Source of the DNA: SAR92 clade bacterium
GTDB taxonomy: Bacteria > Pseudomonadota > Gammaproteobacteria > Pseudomonadales > Porticoccaceae
Reading direction: 5' to 3'
Length of the DNA: 53,450 bases
NCBI GenBank assembly: GCA_018607525.1
Contig: JABBBH010000063.1
Span: forward strand, 1 to 53,450
The notes beneath the pieces are model-generated. The model had not been told where the DNA came from and searched no databases. It was given only the letters and a program-made list of their open reading frames with translations. Of the stretch, positions 33,031-43,794 are shown piece by piece (positions within the stretch are counted from its first letter, which is position 1; every line of letters starts with the position of its first letter). A program made the position numbers and the translations under genes.

Positions 33031-36000
33031 TTATGCCCCTGCTAATTCAGCGGCCTGATTTACATCTACAGTCACCAGACGTGAAACACCTGGTTCGTGC
33101 ATAGTGACACCCATCAATTGATTGGCTGCCTCCATTGAAATTTTATTATGTGAGATGTAGATAAACTGCACCTGATCTGACATCTCTTTAAGCATGGCGG
33201 CATAGCGACCCACATTGGCATCATCTAATGGCGCATCAACTTCATCTAGCATACAGAAAGGTGCAGGATTAAGCTTAAAGATCGCAAATACCATAGCAAT
33301 CGCAGTAAGCGCTTTTTCACCACCAGACAGAAGATGAATCGAACTATTTTTCTTACCGGGCGGTCTAGCCATTAACGCCACACCCGCATTTAATAGGTCA
33401 TCACCCACCATTTCAAGGTAAGCATGCCCACCACCAAATAGTTTGGGGAACAACTCTTGAATATGGGTATTCACAAACTCAAAGGTATCTTTAAATTTGG
33501 TTCTGGTTTCACGATCAATTTTGTGGATCGCGTTTTGTAAGGTATCTAGCGCTTCTTCTAATTCAGCATTTTGCTGATCTAGATAATCTTTGCGCTCTGA
33601 TTCAAGCTTGTACTCATCAATAGCCGCCAAGTTAATGGGCCCTAATCGCTGGACTCTGTTGGCAATGGCTTGCAGATTTTCTTCCCAATCTTGAATAGCC
33701 GCATCTTCTTCTAGGCTTTCAAGTAATTCGCTTAAATCGCCCTGCTTCTCAGAAATCTGACTCTCGATGGTACCGCTTAGGGTCGTAATTTCTTGTGCAG
33801 ACAAGCGCTGCTGTTCAAGCTTACCCTGAGCCTGTTGAACCTGCTGATCTAACTCACCACGCAGTTTTTCCTGTTCGCGCATCTGGAACTCAACTGTTTC
33901 CACCGCTGATCTCGCCTGGGCTAACTTTTCTTCAGCCGCTAACCTTGAGGCTAAGGCATTTTCGAGATCCTGCTTATAATTTTCTGAGGGATCTTCTTTG
34001 ATATTAAATGCCGCTTTTAATTGCTCACGACGTTCACCCAAGCGTTCAACCTGTACCTGTAAACGTTGAATACCCTCGCGCACTGATTCCAGCTGAGTAG
34101 ATAATGAGCGTTGACGCATCTCTAATTGCTGACGCTGAGATCTATCCTGCTCAGCTTTTTGTCGACTCTCGTCCAGCGCTGAACGGAACTGATCACGCTG
34201 TTGTACCAACTGCTCGCGCTGCTGTGTATCAACATCCATTTTCTCAATAGCCTGCTCGAGCGTTTTGCGAGCCTCTGCAAGGTTGTCTTTTTCAGACTTA
34301 GCCTGTGACTCAACCTCTGCCAACTCAGTCTCAGCACGCTGTTTACGTGCCTTGTACTGTTCAATCTGCACCTCAAAGCCACTTAAGGTTGAGCGTAATT
34401 CGGTATATTTGTTTTGCTGTTCTGAATACTGCGTATCCAGTTGCTGACGCGTCTGCTCTAATTCTTTTAGCTGCTTTTCGTTATCACCACGCAATTGCTC
34501 AGTTTTCTCAATTTGTTGATTAACCTGAGAAAGCTGTTTGCCAATTTGTTCCAGCTCTTGCTTGCGCTGTAAAAAGCCCGCAGTGGCATCTTTATCACGC
34601 GCCACACGTAACCAGTTATTACCCAGCCAAATACCCTCAGGAGTCACCACAGACTCTACAGGGCTTAGTTTGGACTGCAGTACCAAGGCATCAGCCAAAT
34701 TGTCGGCGGCATAGATATTGGCCAATAAACCATAAACGCCTTCTGCTTTGACTAGCTCACTGAGTAAGCGACCCTTATCAGCCGTGTTTTTAGCACCAGA
34801 GCCTTTACTAATCAGTAATAATTCGCCCTTCTTAAAGTCATCTAACAAGTCGATACTGGCGACCACATCATCAACTGCAATAGCCTGTAAGTAACTGCCT
34901 AAGACTGTCTCTACCGCCAATTCCCAACCCTTAGCTGGAACCACAGAGTCAGCCAGTCTCGGCTTATTTGCCAAGCCCTTATCAGCCAACCATTTTCTTT
35001 CTGACTCATCGCCCTTAGCCGCTTGCTGAAGTGCTTCAAGTGACGCTTCGCGTCCCTTTAAGGTCTGCTGTTCGCTGCGCAGCCTGTTGTAATCTGCTGC
35101 AGTTTGTTTTTCTTTCTCGCGCAATGACTGAATTGTTGCGCTCTGTTCTTGGCGCTTTTTCTCTACATCAGCGCGCGAAGCTTCAACTGCAGTGAGTTCA
35201 GTTTGCACTGCCGCCATTTCTTGCTCAGCAGGGCTATCCTGAAAACGACTCACCTCTGTTGCCAGTGCACTGCGTCTGTCATCAAGGCGACGTAAAATTT
35301 GTTCTACATGCTGAATTTTTGACTGCTGAACCTCAGCCTGCTGACGCGGGTCTGCTGCAGCCTGAGTAAATTCATCCCAAGATTGCTGCCATTGTTGCAT
35401 CGCAGTTTCAGCGGTTTGCAATAACTCTGTAGAGGATTTTTCTGCTGCCTGTGCCGTCACCAACAGAGGCTCTAGCTCCGCCTGCTCAGCTTCCCATCCA
35501 GCGGCCTTTTGCTTATCTGTATTGAGGTGCTGCTCGGCTTCAGTAAAATTATGCTCAGTTTGCTGAAGATCTTTATCTAATTCTTGAGCGCGTTGCTGAG
35601 AATGTTCAATGGCCTGCTCTAGGCGCGCAACCTCACCACCAATCTTATAAAAATTGGCTTGAATTTCATTGAACGCATCACTGGTTTGGGTAAAGTCCGC
35701 ACGCAACTTTTCAATCGCGGTATCGCAACCACTGCGCTCAGTGATCAGCTTTTCATGCTCAAGCTCAAGCTTGCCAATGATTTGCTTCTGCTGTTGACCC
35801 GACTGGTCATAATCACGCCAGCGCAAGGCTAATAATTCAACGGTTAATTGACGTTCCTGCTTCTTGTATTCAGCGTATTTTTCAGCGGCCTTTGCCTGCC
35901 GCTCAAGTCGACCTAATTGACGACCTAACTCATCGCGTATGTCGGTCAGTCGCTCAAGGTTTTCTTTGGTTCGATTAATACGTGATTCGGTATCTCTGCG

Positions 36001-36528
36001 ACGTTCTTTGTATTTAGAAATACCGGCAGCTTCTTCAATATAAACTCGTAACTCATCGGGCTTGGATTCGATTAAACGAGAAATCATACCCTGCTCGATA
36101 ATCGCGTAACTGCGTGGACCCAAGCCTGTGCCTAAGAAGATATCCGTAATATCACGACGACGGCACTTGTTACCATTCAAGTAATAGTTGGCTGTGCCAT
36201 CTCGAGTAACCTTACGCTTGATGGCAATTTCATTGTAGGAAGCATATTCACCGACAATACGCCCATCAGAATTATCAAACACCAGTTCAATGGAAGCCTG
36301 ACCAACCGGCTTACGCCCACCTGAACCATTAAAAATAACGTCAGACATCGATTCGCCGCGCAGATTTTTAGCAGAGCTTTCGCCCATCACCCAACGCACC
36401 GCATCGATGATATTAGATTTACCACAACCATTGGGGCCGACAACTGCACAGAGGTTACTGGGGAACTGCGCGTTGGTTGGGTCAACGAAAGATTTGAACC
36501 CAGCTAATTTAATTGATTTAAGGCGCAT
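33031..36528 (-). CDS. smc: Chromosome segregation protein SMC
   Basis: 1165 aa; VGPNGCGKSNIIDAVRWVMGE, long coiled coils and hinge, LLSGGEKALTAIAMVFA, CMLDEVDAPLDDAN. Confidence 0.97.
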   Translation of the reverse strand: MRLKSIKLAGFKSFVDPTNAQFPSNLCAVVGPNGCGKSNIIDAVRWVMGESSAKNLRGESMSDVIFNGSGGRKPVGQASIELVFDNSDGRIVGEYASYNEIAIKRKVTRDGTANYYLNGNKCRRRDITDIFLGTGLGPRSYAIIEQGMISRLIESKPDELRVYIEEAAGISKYKERRRDTESRINRTKENLERLTDIRDELGRQLGRLERQAKAAEKYAEYKKQERQLTVELLALRWRDYDQSGQQQKQIIGKLELEHEKLITERSGCDTAIEKLRADFTQTSDAFNEIQANFYKIGGEVARLEQAIEHSQQRAQELDKDLQQTEHNFTEAEQHLNTDKQKAAGWEAEQAELEPLLVTAQAAEKSSTELLQTAETAMQQWQQSWDEFTQAAADPRQQAEVQQSKIQHVEQILRRLDDRRSALATEVSRFQDSPAEQEMAAVQTELTAVEASRADVEKKRQEQSATIQSLREKEKQTAADYNRLRSEQQTLKGREASLEALQQAAKGDESERKWLADKGLANKPRLADSVVPAKGWELAVETVLGSYLQAIAVDDVVASIDLLDDFKKGELLLISKGSGAKNTADKGRLLSELVKAEGVYGLLANIYAADNLADALVLQSKLSPVESVVTPEGIWLGNNWLRVARDKDATAGFLQRKQELEQIGKQLSQVNQQIEKTEQLRGDNEKQLKELEQTRQQLDTQYSEQQNKYTELRSTLSGFEVQIEQYKARKQRAETELAEVESQAKSEKDNLAEARKTLEQAIEKMDVDTQQREQLVQQRDQFRSALDESRQKAEQDRSQRQQLEMRQRSLSTQLESVREGIQRLQVQVERLGERREQLKAAFNIKEDPSENYKQDLENALASRLAAEEKLAQARSAVETVEFQMREQEKLRGELDQQVQQAQGKLEQQRLSAQEITTLSGTIESQISEKQGDLSELLESLEEDAAIQDWEENLQAIANRVQRLGPINLAAIDEYKLESERKDYLDQQNAELEEALDTLQNAIHKIDRETRTKFKDTFEFVNTHIQELFPKLFGGGHAYLEMVGDDLLNAGVALMARPPGKKNSSIHLLSGGEKALTAIAMVFAIFKLNPAPFCMLDEVDAPLDDANVGRYAAMLKEMSDQVQFIYISHNKISMEAANQLMGVTMHEPGVSRLVTVDVNQAAELAGA

Positions 36529-36713
36529 TTTAGGTCGATTTCTTGGTCAAATTAAGTTTGCCATTTTGCTATGGCTTTTGGCTTATTCTACACAGTATAA
36601 GCACTAGGCAAAACCATTAATCGATATTTATGAAAGAATTATTCAATGGATTAAAAAGGCCACTGAAAATGATTGGAATTAAGAGTTTTTTTTAGCCTAA
36701 AAACGCCTTTAAA

Positions 36714-37925
36714 TTAGAGTCTTTGACGAGATATCTCAAGGGCTAATGAGTACTTTCCAGAAGATAGATCTACTCGCTGAATAGCTGCCTCCCAATCCCC
36801 TACCTGAGGAGTGGCAGAACCTGTTTCAGATAGCCTTGCCACCGCTTTAACCTCATTAACACTAGAAAGATTATAGCCTTCCATTACCGCATCCGAATTG
36901 CTCAGGGTAATAGTGGTCGGCAAGTCCCGTGCCCTTAGTTTTTTCGCCGCTAGGGGCATAGGTGCACCTGAAACGGCTACGAGCGCGACAAAGACTGTTT
37001 GATTGGGGTCAAATTGAATGGCTTTATCAATACTGACTGATATCTCCACCTGCGGTGACAACTGTTGCTCAGGCTCAATACCCAATCGCTTCTGAGCACG
37101 GGCTATACCCGTTTTTAAGGCAGTAGCCGTTGGTGAGCCCTGATCCATCTGTCTACTTGCTTCTTGCCAATAGGTAATAGCCAACTGCCACTGTTCGGTT
37201 TCGAACGCCTGAATACCTTTAAGCCCTAATACAGTAGGGTTTGATGAATCAATCGCAAAGGCTTTATCAATGGCCCTGTTAACCTCATCAGTAAACTGGC
37301 TATCGGCTAGCATAAAGGTGATTTCTGCATACTGAGCTAACAGATAACTATCTTCTGGCGAGGCTTTAATGGCTTGCGCATAGTGATACTGTGCGCTGGA
37401 TAAGTCATTTTGTTGAACCGCACGCTTTGCCAAGAGTATCCAATAATAGATATTATCTGGGCGCTGTGCGGCTCTTTTTTCTATGGCGCTAAATAGCTCT
37501 TGCTGTTTAAACTGCGCCTGCGGATCATCAACAGACAGCTGGGTATTCACTTCAAGCATTTTCAGTATCTTTTCATCAGCCGCAGCTCCCAAATAATGGT
37601 AGCTGGCTAAGCAAAAAATAGGCAGCAATAGCAAAGCAACAGGCAATAGCCTGCCCACTTTTACTGAAACCACAGTCTCTTCAACCTGTGGCTTTTGGCT
37701 ATTTAACAGGAGCAATTGCTTGGCTTCCGCTAAAAGCTGATCATATTGCGGCTGCTTTATTTCTTGCTGTTGCAGTTGACTGTCTAATTGCGCCTGCTGA
37801 TCGCGAAAGATTTGTAAATTAGCATCAGCATCGTCCTGCACTTCCGCCTTATCATGACGTACAAAAGGGTAGACCAAGAACAAACTGGCAAGTAATAACA
37901 GCCCTGCAATTAACCACCAGATCAT
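36714..37925 (-). CDS. ccmI: Cytochrome c biogenesis protein CcmI
   Basis: N-terminal TM pair, TPR-like region; end of ccm cluster. Confidence 0.9.
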   Translation of the reverse strand: MIWWLIAGLLLLASLFLVYPFVRHDKAEVQDDADANLQIFRDQQAQLDSQLQQQEIKQPQYDQLLAEAKQLLLLNSQKPQVEETVVSVKVGRLLPVALLLLPIFCLASYHYLGAAADEKILKMLEVNTQLSVDDPQAQFKQQELFSAIEKRAAQRPDNIYYWILLAKRAVQQNDLSSAQYHYAQAIKASPEDSYLLAQYAEITFMLADSQFTDEVNRAIDKAFAIDSSNPTVLGLKGIQAFETEQWQLAITYWQEASRQMDQGSPTATALKTGIARAQKRLGIEPEQQLSPQVEISVSIDKAIQFDPNQTVFVALVAVSGAPMPLAAKKLRARDLPTTITLSNSDAVMEGYNLSSVNEVKAVARLSETGSATPQVGDWEAAIQRVDLSSGKYSLALEISRQRL

Positions 37926-38428
37926 TGTGCGCTGTCCTTTTCTAATAACTTATCGAGCTGTGCTTGCTGTTCAGCGGTCAATTCTGCGCTAACAGAACTA
38001 GCTTTGGTTTTGGTAAAGGCGTAACGCCAGACAATCAAACCACCCAATAAAACAAAGCACAGTGGCGCGAACCACAAAAACCAGGTACCTGAATTCACCT
38101 GTGGGCGATAAAGAATAAATTCTGAATAACGGGAAACTAAATAGGCTTTGATTTCATCATCGGTATTTTGCGCCTCTAGCATGCTATAAATTTGCGCTTT
38201 CATATCTTTGGAGATTGGGGCATTGGAATCAGCGAGATTTTGGTTCTGACACTTTGGGCAACGCAGTTCCGCAACTAGCTGATAGTAGCGCTCGCGCAGT
38301 GAGGGGTCGGAAAAGACAACCACATCTGTACTAGCCTGTAACTGAGCCTGCTGATTAAACTGCCCATACGGAATTGCACAGAGAGCAAATACCATCAGTG
38401 AATTAACGAGCAGCGAACGAAAACTCAT
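37922..38428 (-). CDS. ccmH: Cytochrome c biogenesis protein CcmH
   Basis: RCPKCQNQNLADSNAPISKDM motif, C-terminal TM. Confidence 0.95.
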   Translation of the reverse strand: MSFRSLLVNSLMVFALCAIPYGQFNQQAQLQASTDVVVFSDPSLRERYYQLVAELRCPKCQNQNLADSNAPISKDMKAQIYSMLEAQNTDDEIKAYLVSRYSEFILYRPQVNSGTWFLWFAPLCFVLLGGLIVWRYAFTKTKASSVSAELTAEQQAQLDKLLEKDSAQ

Positions 38429-38958
38429 TTTTCTTTACCTACTAGTTGCTCATAGAGCACTTTGAATTCATCATCCCAAACGCGCTGATCAACCACCCCC
38501 ACACGGCGATACTGAATAATACCCTGTGCATCGACTAGATAGGTTTCTGGGGCTCCAGTGACACCTAAATCAAAGCCCAGACTACCCTGGGCATCGACAA
38601 TATTAAACTGGTAGGGATTACCTCTTTGCTCAAGCCAGCTTTGCGCCTTGGCATCTTGATCTTTGTAATTGATACCCACAATCGCTACGCCCTGATCTGC
38701 AAGCTGATTCAGCATAGGGTGCTCAATTCGACAGGCAAAACACCAGGTCGCCCAGACATTCACCAGAGTAACCTGTGATTTTAAATCTTGCTCAGATAGC
38801 AGTCGGCCATCATTGAGCGCAGGAAGTGTAAAGGCAGGAAAAGCCTCTCCAACCAGTGCTGAAGGAAGTTCTGTAGGGTCGCGGTCTAGGCCCTTAAATA
38901 AAAATATACTCAACACCAAAAATACTGCCAGTGGAGCGAATAGCGCTAATCTGTTCAT
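38425..38958 (-). CDS. ccmG: Thiol:disulfide interchange protein CcmG/DsbE
   Basis: Thioredoxin-like, VNVWATWCFACRIEHPML, GVTGAPETYLVD. Confidence 0.95.
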   Translation of the reverse strand: MNRLALFAPLAVFLVLSIFLFKGLDRDPTELPSALVGEAFPAFTLPALNDGRLLSEQDLKSQVTLVNVWATWCFACRIEHPMLNQLADQGVAIVGINYKDQDAKAQSWLEQRGNPYQFNIVDAQGSLGFDLGVTGAPETYLVDAQGIIQYRRVGVVDQRVWDDEFKVLYEQLVGKEK

Positions 38959-40919
38959 GACTCTGCCCTTTTATTTTCAAGCAGTGTTTTTCGTCGTCGA
39001 TAACGCCGATCGGTCGCCGCTATTAAGCCGCCTAAACCAACTAAAATACCGCCCAACCAGATACAGCGAATAAACGGTTTAACTTGCAGGCTCACTGCCC
39101 AAGAACCCTCAGCAAGAGGCTCGCCGAGGGAGACATAAATATCGCGCATCAAAGAGGGATCAATGGCGGCCTCGGTCATCACCTGCCCACCGGCATTGTA
39201 TTGGCGCTTTTCTGGGAACAAATTTGCCACCCATTTACTACCTCTGGTCACCGTAATTTGGCCTCGGTAAGCCGTAAAGTTAGGGCCAGCCACGGGGTTA
39301 ACGCCTTTAAAATCGAACTGGTAACCTGAGATTGTCGCTGAATCGCCCGGTGCCATACGCAACTCCCTAATCTCGTCATAGGCGGCATTCAAACCCACCC
39401 CCAACACCAGAATAGCCAATCCAGAATGTGCTAGCTGCATGCCTAGATAACTGTGGCTTAGTTTAGCTAACCGGGCAAAATCAGTGCCTATTTTGGCTTT
39501 CAAATCTATAGCAATAGTCGCTAGCAACCATAAGGAGATTAGCAATGTCAGACCAGCAGTGACTGAGTAACCTGAATCGGTATCGCCCAATACAAAAGGC
39601 AGTAAAAATGCACCCACAACGGCTATGGCCAGTGGCAACGGGATTTTACTCAATAAAAATTTACTGTCCGTGGCTTTCCATTTACTAAATACTGCAATAC
39701 CCATGGCAACCACCAAGCCAACACTGAGTGGTACAAAGAAAAAGTTGAAGTACGGCGGACCAACGGAAATTTTACCCAATTCAAGTACATCGGCAATCAG
39801 TGGGTATAGGGTACCAATCAGAATCATGGTTAATGAGCTGACTAGTAGCACATTGTTTATCAACAGCATCGCCTCGCGCGACCAGCCGCTGTAAGAAGCA
39901 ACCTTTTGCATTGCCGGACCGCGCAATGCGAACAACATTAACGAACCGCCAATTACCACAGCTAAAAACATCAACATAAACACCCCGCGCTCAGGGTCAG
40001 CGGCAAAGGCGTGAACGGAAGTCAAAATACCCGATCGTACTAAGAATGTTCCCAACAAACTCAACGAAAAGGCAAAAATAGCCAGTAATAGCGTCCAGCT
40101 ACGAAATACTCCGCGCTTTTCAGTTGCCGAAACGCTGTGCATGAGTGCAGTGCCAGCAAGCCATGGCATGAGTGACGCATTCTCTACTGGATCCCAAAAC
40201 CACCAGCCACCCCAACCGAGCTCGTAATAAGCCCACCAGCTACCCAAGGTAATACCTATGGTTAAAAAGACCCAAGCCATATTGATCCAGGGGCGCGACC
40301 AGCGAGCCCAGGCACTGTCGAATTGCCCACCAATAAGTGCCGCAATAGCAAAGGCAAAGGGAACCGCAAAACCTACATACCCCATGTACAACATAGGGGG
40401 GTGAATAATTAAACCTATATCCTGTAACAGCGGATTAAGATCTGAACCCTGCATTGGTGTCATGGGGAGCAGGCGTTCAAAAGGATTAGATGTCAGTATC
40501 AGAAATAGCGCAAAACCCACGGATATTGCGCCTAAAACAGAGAGTATTCGAGCCCTTAACTCTAGGGGTAGCGGGCGACTAAAGCGTGCAACTGCCGCAG
40601 TCCATCCGGCTAAAATTAACGCCCAAAGCAATAAGGAGCCCTCATGGGCCGCCCACACCGCACTGATTTTGTACTGGTTTGGAAGCTGAGTATTAGAGTT
40701 TTGCGACACATATTTTAGCGAAAAATCATCTAGCCAAAAGGCAGCTGCCAAACAGACAAACGAAATGGCAATAAATAAAAACTGTCCATAGGAAAGGGAA
40801 TGCCCAAGACGCATCCAAGCGTTGTAGCCCTTAAAGGAACCCACCATTGGCACCAATGACTGCATCAATGCCAAGCCCAGGGCGATAATTAGAGCAAAGT
40901 GCCCAAGCTCTGCAATCAC
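38955..40919 (-). CDS. ccmF: Heme lyase CcmF
   Basis: WWD motif WGGWWFWDPVENASLMPWLAGTALMHS; multi-TM. Confidence 0.96.
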   Translation of the reverse strand: MIAELGHFALIIALGLALMQSLVPMVGSFKGYNAWMRLGHSLSYGQFLFIAISFVCLAAAFWLDDFSLKYVSQNSNTQLPNQYKISAVWAAHEGSLLLWALILAGWTAAVARFSRPLPLELRARILSVLGAISVGFALFLILTSNPFERLLPMTPMQGSDLNPLLQDIGLIIHPPMLYMGYVGFAVPFAFAIAALIGGQFDSAWARWSRPWINMAWVFLTIGITLGSWWAYYELGWGGWWFWDPVENASLMPWLAGTALMHSVSATEKRGVFRSWTLLLAIFAFSLSLLGTFLVRSGILTSVHAFAADPERGVFMLMFLAVVIGGSLMLFALRGPAMQKVASYSGWSREAMLLINNVLLVSSLTMILIGTLYPLIADVLELGKISVGPPYFNFFFVPLSVGLVVAMGIAVFSKWKATDSKFLLSKIPLPLAIAVVGAFLLPFVLGDTDSGYSVTAGLTLLISLWLLATIAIDLKAKIGTDFARLAKLSHSYLGMQLAHSGLAILVLGVGLNAAYDEIRELRMAPGDSATISGYQFDFKGVNPVAGPNFTAYRGQITVTRGSKWVANLFPEKRQYNAGGQVMTEAAIDPSLMRDIYVSLGEPLAEGSWAVSLQVKPFIRCIWLGGILVGLGGLIAATDRRYRRRKTLLENKRAES

Positions 40920-41389
40920 TCGTAGCCCTCTTGGTACTGTTGTTGCTTTTCTTTTTGCTTCATTTCATAGGCTTTGTTCATGGCGTCAGCGACTTCTGGC
41001 GGCGTATAATTTTCATCATGCTTTGCCAACACCTGCGTGGCTTGCAAAACACTCTGTTGATCCAGCTGCCCTGTAGCAATAGCTGCCTCACCCTCGGCAA
41101 ATAGATCGGGCAATATACCGCTGTAACTTACCCTAAGATTGGCCATGCCGTCAGTCACCAAAAAGCTGACCTCAAGAGAATCCGTTGAACGTGCTATCGA
41201 ACCTTCAACCACCATCCCTCCTGCCCTAATGGTGACATTTTCTGGCGCCTCTCCCTGAAGTACCTGAGATGGCGTAAAGAAATAATTAGCATTCTGGCCC
41301 AGCATATAAGCCATCAGACCCACTGCAACACTACTGGCAACCACAATGAGTAACACAATCTGCAGTCTTTGCTTACGAATGGGGTGCAT
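40916..41389 (-). CDS. ccmE: Heme chaperone CcmE
   Basis: Heme-binding motif LAKHDENYTPPEV. Confidence 0.95.
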   Translation of the reverse strand: MHPIRKQRLQIVLLIVVASSVAVGLMAYMLGQNANYFFTPSQVLQGEAPENVTIRAGGMVVEGSIARSTDSLEVSFLVTDGMANLRVSYSGILPDLFAEGEAAIATGQLDQQSVLQATQVLAKHDENYTPPEVADAMNKAYEMKQKEKQQQYQEGYE

Positions 41390-41591
41390 CTGCGACCTCT
41401 TTCTGTTTTGCAGCCTGTTTACTGGCCTGCAATTTAATCTGTAATTCGATATTTCTCATTGCAGCCTGTTTTTGCCTAAGGGGTTTTACTACAAGCCCTA
41501 TCATTATCACAGCTGATATTGCAAAGGATGACCATACATAGATGCCATGGCCGTTCATCCAAATCAATTGCTGTAAGCTGTCAAAGTACAT
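41373..41591 (-). CDS. ccmD: Heme exporter protein CcmD
   Basis: Start placed at MYFDSLQQLIWMNGHGIYVW, just after the ccmC stop; single TM. Confidence 0.9.
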   Translation of the reverse strand: MYFDSLQQLIWMNGHGIYVWSSFAISAVIMIGLVVKPLRQKQAAMRNIELQIKLQASKQAAKQKEVADAPHS

Positions 41592-41592
41592 T

Positions 41593-42357
41593 CTATTTCT
41601 CCGCCGGCTGATTTGAAACAAGCTGTTTTACCCAACTAGCACGATATTCTCGTCTTAATATCTCTGCTCTGGCGAATAAAATAAGCGCCAATGAATAAAA
41701 ACTGTAAAAGCCAATAATCATGACCACCAGTGGCGCAAACATATCAGGATGCATGCTGGGCGCACCGGTAAATTTAATAGTGGCTGGCTGATGAAGCGTC
41801 TGCCACCAGTCAACAGACTTGTAGATTATAGGTACGTTAACCATCCCAACTAGACTCAAAACCGCGCCCGCTTTATCGGCCGCTTCATTATTCGAATAAG
41901 TATGCCTAAGGGCTATCACGCCAAAGTATAGGAATAATAAAATAAGCATGGAGGTAATTCGCGCATCCCAAACCCAATAGGTACCCCAGGTCGGCTTACC
42001 CCAAATTGCGCCAGTAACCAGCGCTATAAAGGTTAGCGCAGCGCCAATCGGCGCAGCAGAGCGCATCAGCATAAAGGATAATTTAATTCGCCAGATAAGA
42101 CCCACTGCACCTGAAATTGCCATAATATAGTAACCGGCAAGAGCGACTACTGAGGCAGGAACATGTAGGTAAATAATACGAAAACTATTGCCCTGCTTAG
42201 CATCGGGTGGCGCAATAGCCAACCCCCAAACAAGACCGGTAACCAAAAGCGCTAAAGTGGCAACCGCTAACCATGGCAACCAACGCTGGGTTTGCTGATA
42301 AAACCAACGGGGTGACCCTAAGCGGTGAAACCAAGTCCATTGCAAATTAAAATTCAT
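41593..42357 (-). CDS. ccmC: Heme exporter protein CcmC
   Basis: WGKPTWGTYWVWDARITSMLIL. Confidence 0.95.
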   Translation of the reverse strand: MNFNLQWTWFHRLGSPRWFYQQTQRWLPWLAVATLALLVTGLVWGLAIAPPDAKQGNSFRIIYLHVPASVVALAGYYIMAISGAVGLIWRIKLSFMLMRSAAPIGAALTFIALVTGAIWGKPTWGTYWVWDARITSMLILLFLYFGVIALRHTYSNNEAADKAGAVLSLVGMVNVPIIYKSVDWWQTLHQPATIKFTGAPSMHPDMFAPLVVMIIGFYSFYSLALILFARAEILRREYRASWVKQLVSNQPAEK

Positions 42358-42382
42358 TTAATTCAATAACCCTTTTAAATAA

Positions 42383-43066
42383 TTAACCATTCTTAGCAAT
42401 CCTAAGACCGGCTGAAATAGCGAGCGGACATAACACAATGGCTACCGCTAAAAGTGCAGCCAACATAGCGAGCGGGGCAAGCCAATTAAGACCATCCACC
42501 GCAGCTTGAATAGTTGCACTACCAAATATCAATACTGGCATATACAGAGGCATAACCAGCAATGCCAATAAAACCCCTCCCTGCCGTGGTAGAGTCAGAG
42601 CAGCACCCACTGCACCAATTAAACTTAGCACTGCAGTTCCCAGCGCAAGGCTGAGCATCATTGGTACCATCGCTGAAATAGGCAAGGAAAACCAAATAGC
42701 TATCACCGGTGAAAGCAGGGTTAGTGGTAACCCAATAACCAGCCAATGGGCGGTAATTTTTCCCAAAATTGGCATCATTAACAAATTCGGACTTATTAAT
42801 AGTTGCTCAAGGGAGCCATCTGCATAGTCTTCACTAAATAGACGCTCTATAGAAAGCAACGTAGCCAGCAATGCCAGAATCCATATTAGCCCCGGTGCTA
42901 TAGCCGATAACTTATTTGCCTCTGGTGCTATGGCAAGCGGCACCATAACAGCCACTAACAGGAAAAACATCAGCGGCTTACTTAAATCACCTCTATCTCG
43001 CTGAGCTATAAGTATATCTCTGTAAAGATAGGCTTTAAATCCACCCGAGAGGTTGTTCGCCATCAA
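42383..43066 (-). CDS. ccmB: Heme exporter protein CcmB
   Basis: 227 aa multi-TM; LSIERLFSEDYADGSLEQLL. Confidence 0.95.
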   Translation of the reverse strand: MMANNLSGGFKAYLYRDILIAQRDRGDLSKPLMFFLLVAVMVPLAIAPEANKLSAIAPGLIWILALLATLLSIERLFSEDYADGSLEQLLISPNLLMMPILGKITAHWLVIGLPLTLLSPVIAIWFSLPISAMVPMMLSLALGTAVLSLIGAVGAALTLPRQGGVLLALLVMPLYMPVLIFGSATIQAAVDGLNWLAPLAMLAALLAVAIVLCPLAISAGLRIAKNG

Positions 43067-43695
43067 GCCACCTCCATAAGAGGTTCTAGCTTGTAATTAC
43101 GGGTTGTCACCTGGGCTAGATCTTGATGCGATGAGAACAGAATTGCACCACCCTGAGCTAAATGCTGGTTCATGCAACGCTCAACTAATTCAACACCCTG
43201 CTTATCCAGTGATGTTAAGGGCTCATCTAATAACCAAAGTTTTGCCTGTGACGTTATTAGGCGCGCCAAGGCAACGCGACGCTTTTGTCCGGCAGAAAGA
43301 TTAGCACAGTGTATTTGCGCATATTCGCTGAGACCTACCACCTCAAGAGCTGCAGAAATTTTTTCACAGGATGTATTATTTGGACTCATCCAGCGAAGAT
43401 TTTCTTCGACCGTCAGAGCTGCTTTGACCCCTGACTGGTGGCCTATGAAGAGAACATTAGAAAGATACTCATACCGACAGTCGCTCAATGGCTGCTCGCG
43501 ATAACTTATCTGCCCTGAGCTTGAGGGCAAAATAGCCGTCAATAGTTGGAATAAGGTGGTTTTACCAGAGCCATTGACACCCAGTATTTGCAGGGCTTCG
43601 CCAGCTTTTAGCTCAAAGTCTACCGGCTGAAAAAGAACGGCATCATTGCGCTCAAAAGCCAAGCTTTCCACTTTAAGAACAGTATGAGTAGTCAA
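43063..43695 (-). CDS. ccmA: Heme exporter ATP-binding protein CcmA
   Basis: Walker A GVNGSGKTTL, LSAGQKRRVALARL, LWLLDEPLTSLD. Confidence 0.95.
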   Translation of the reverse strand: MTTHTVLKVESLAFERNDAVLFQPVDFELKAGEALQILGVNGSGKTTLFQLLTAILPSSSGQISYREQPLSDCRYEYLSNVLFIGHQSGVKAALTVEENLRWMSPNNTSCEKISAALEVVGLSEYAQIHCANLSAGQKRRVALARLITSQAKLWLLDEPLTSLDKQGVELVERCMNQHLAQGGAILFSSHQDLAQVTTRNYKLEPLMEVA

Positions 43696-43734
43696 GGGAC
43701 TGTTTTATCCTAAAAAAATTAGAACAGTATTATG

Positions 43735-43760
43735 CCAAAAAACAGCAGAAAATGCTGTGG
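43735..43760 (-). terminator. Probable rho-independent terminator of the 43795-44013 gene
   Basis: Minus strand ACAGCA-TTTTC-TGCTGT followed by T6. Confidence 0.6.
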
Positions 43761-43794
43761 GCATTAGAAATGTTTATGAAACCGTTAGCTAATC

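Noticed and set aside
33031-36528. Repetitive Gln/Glu-rich sequence that could look like a tandem repeat
   Set aside because: Explained by the SMC coiled-coil arms.
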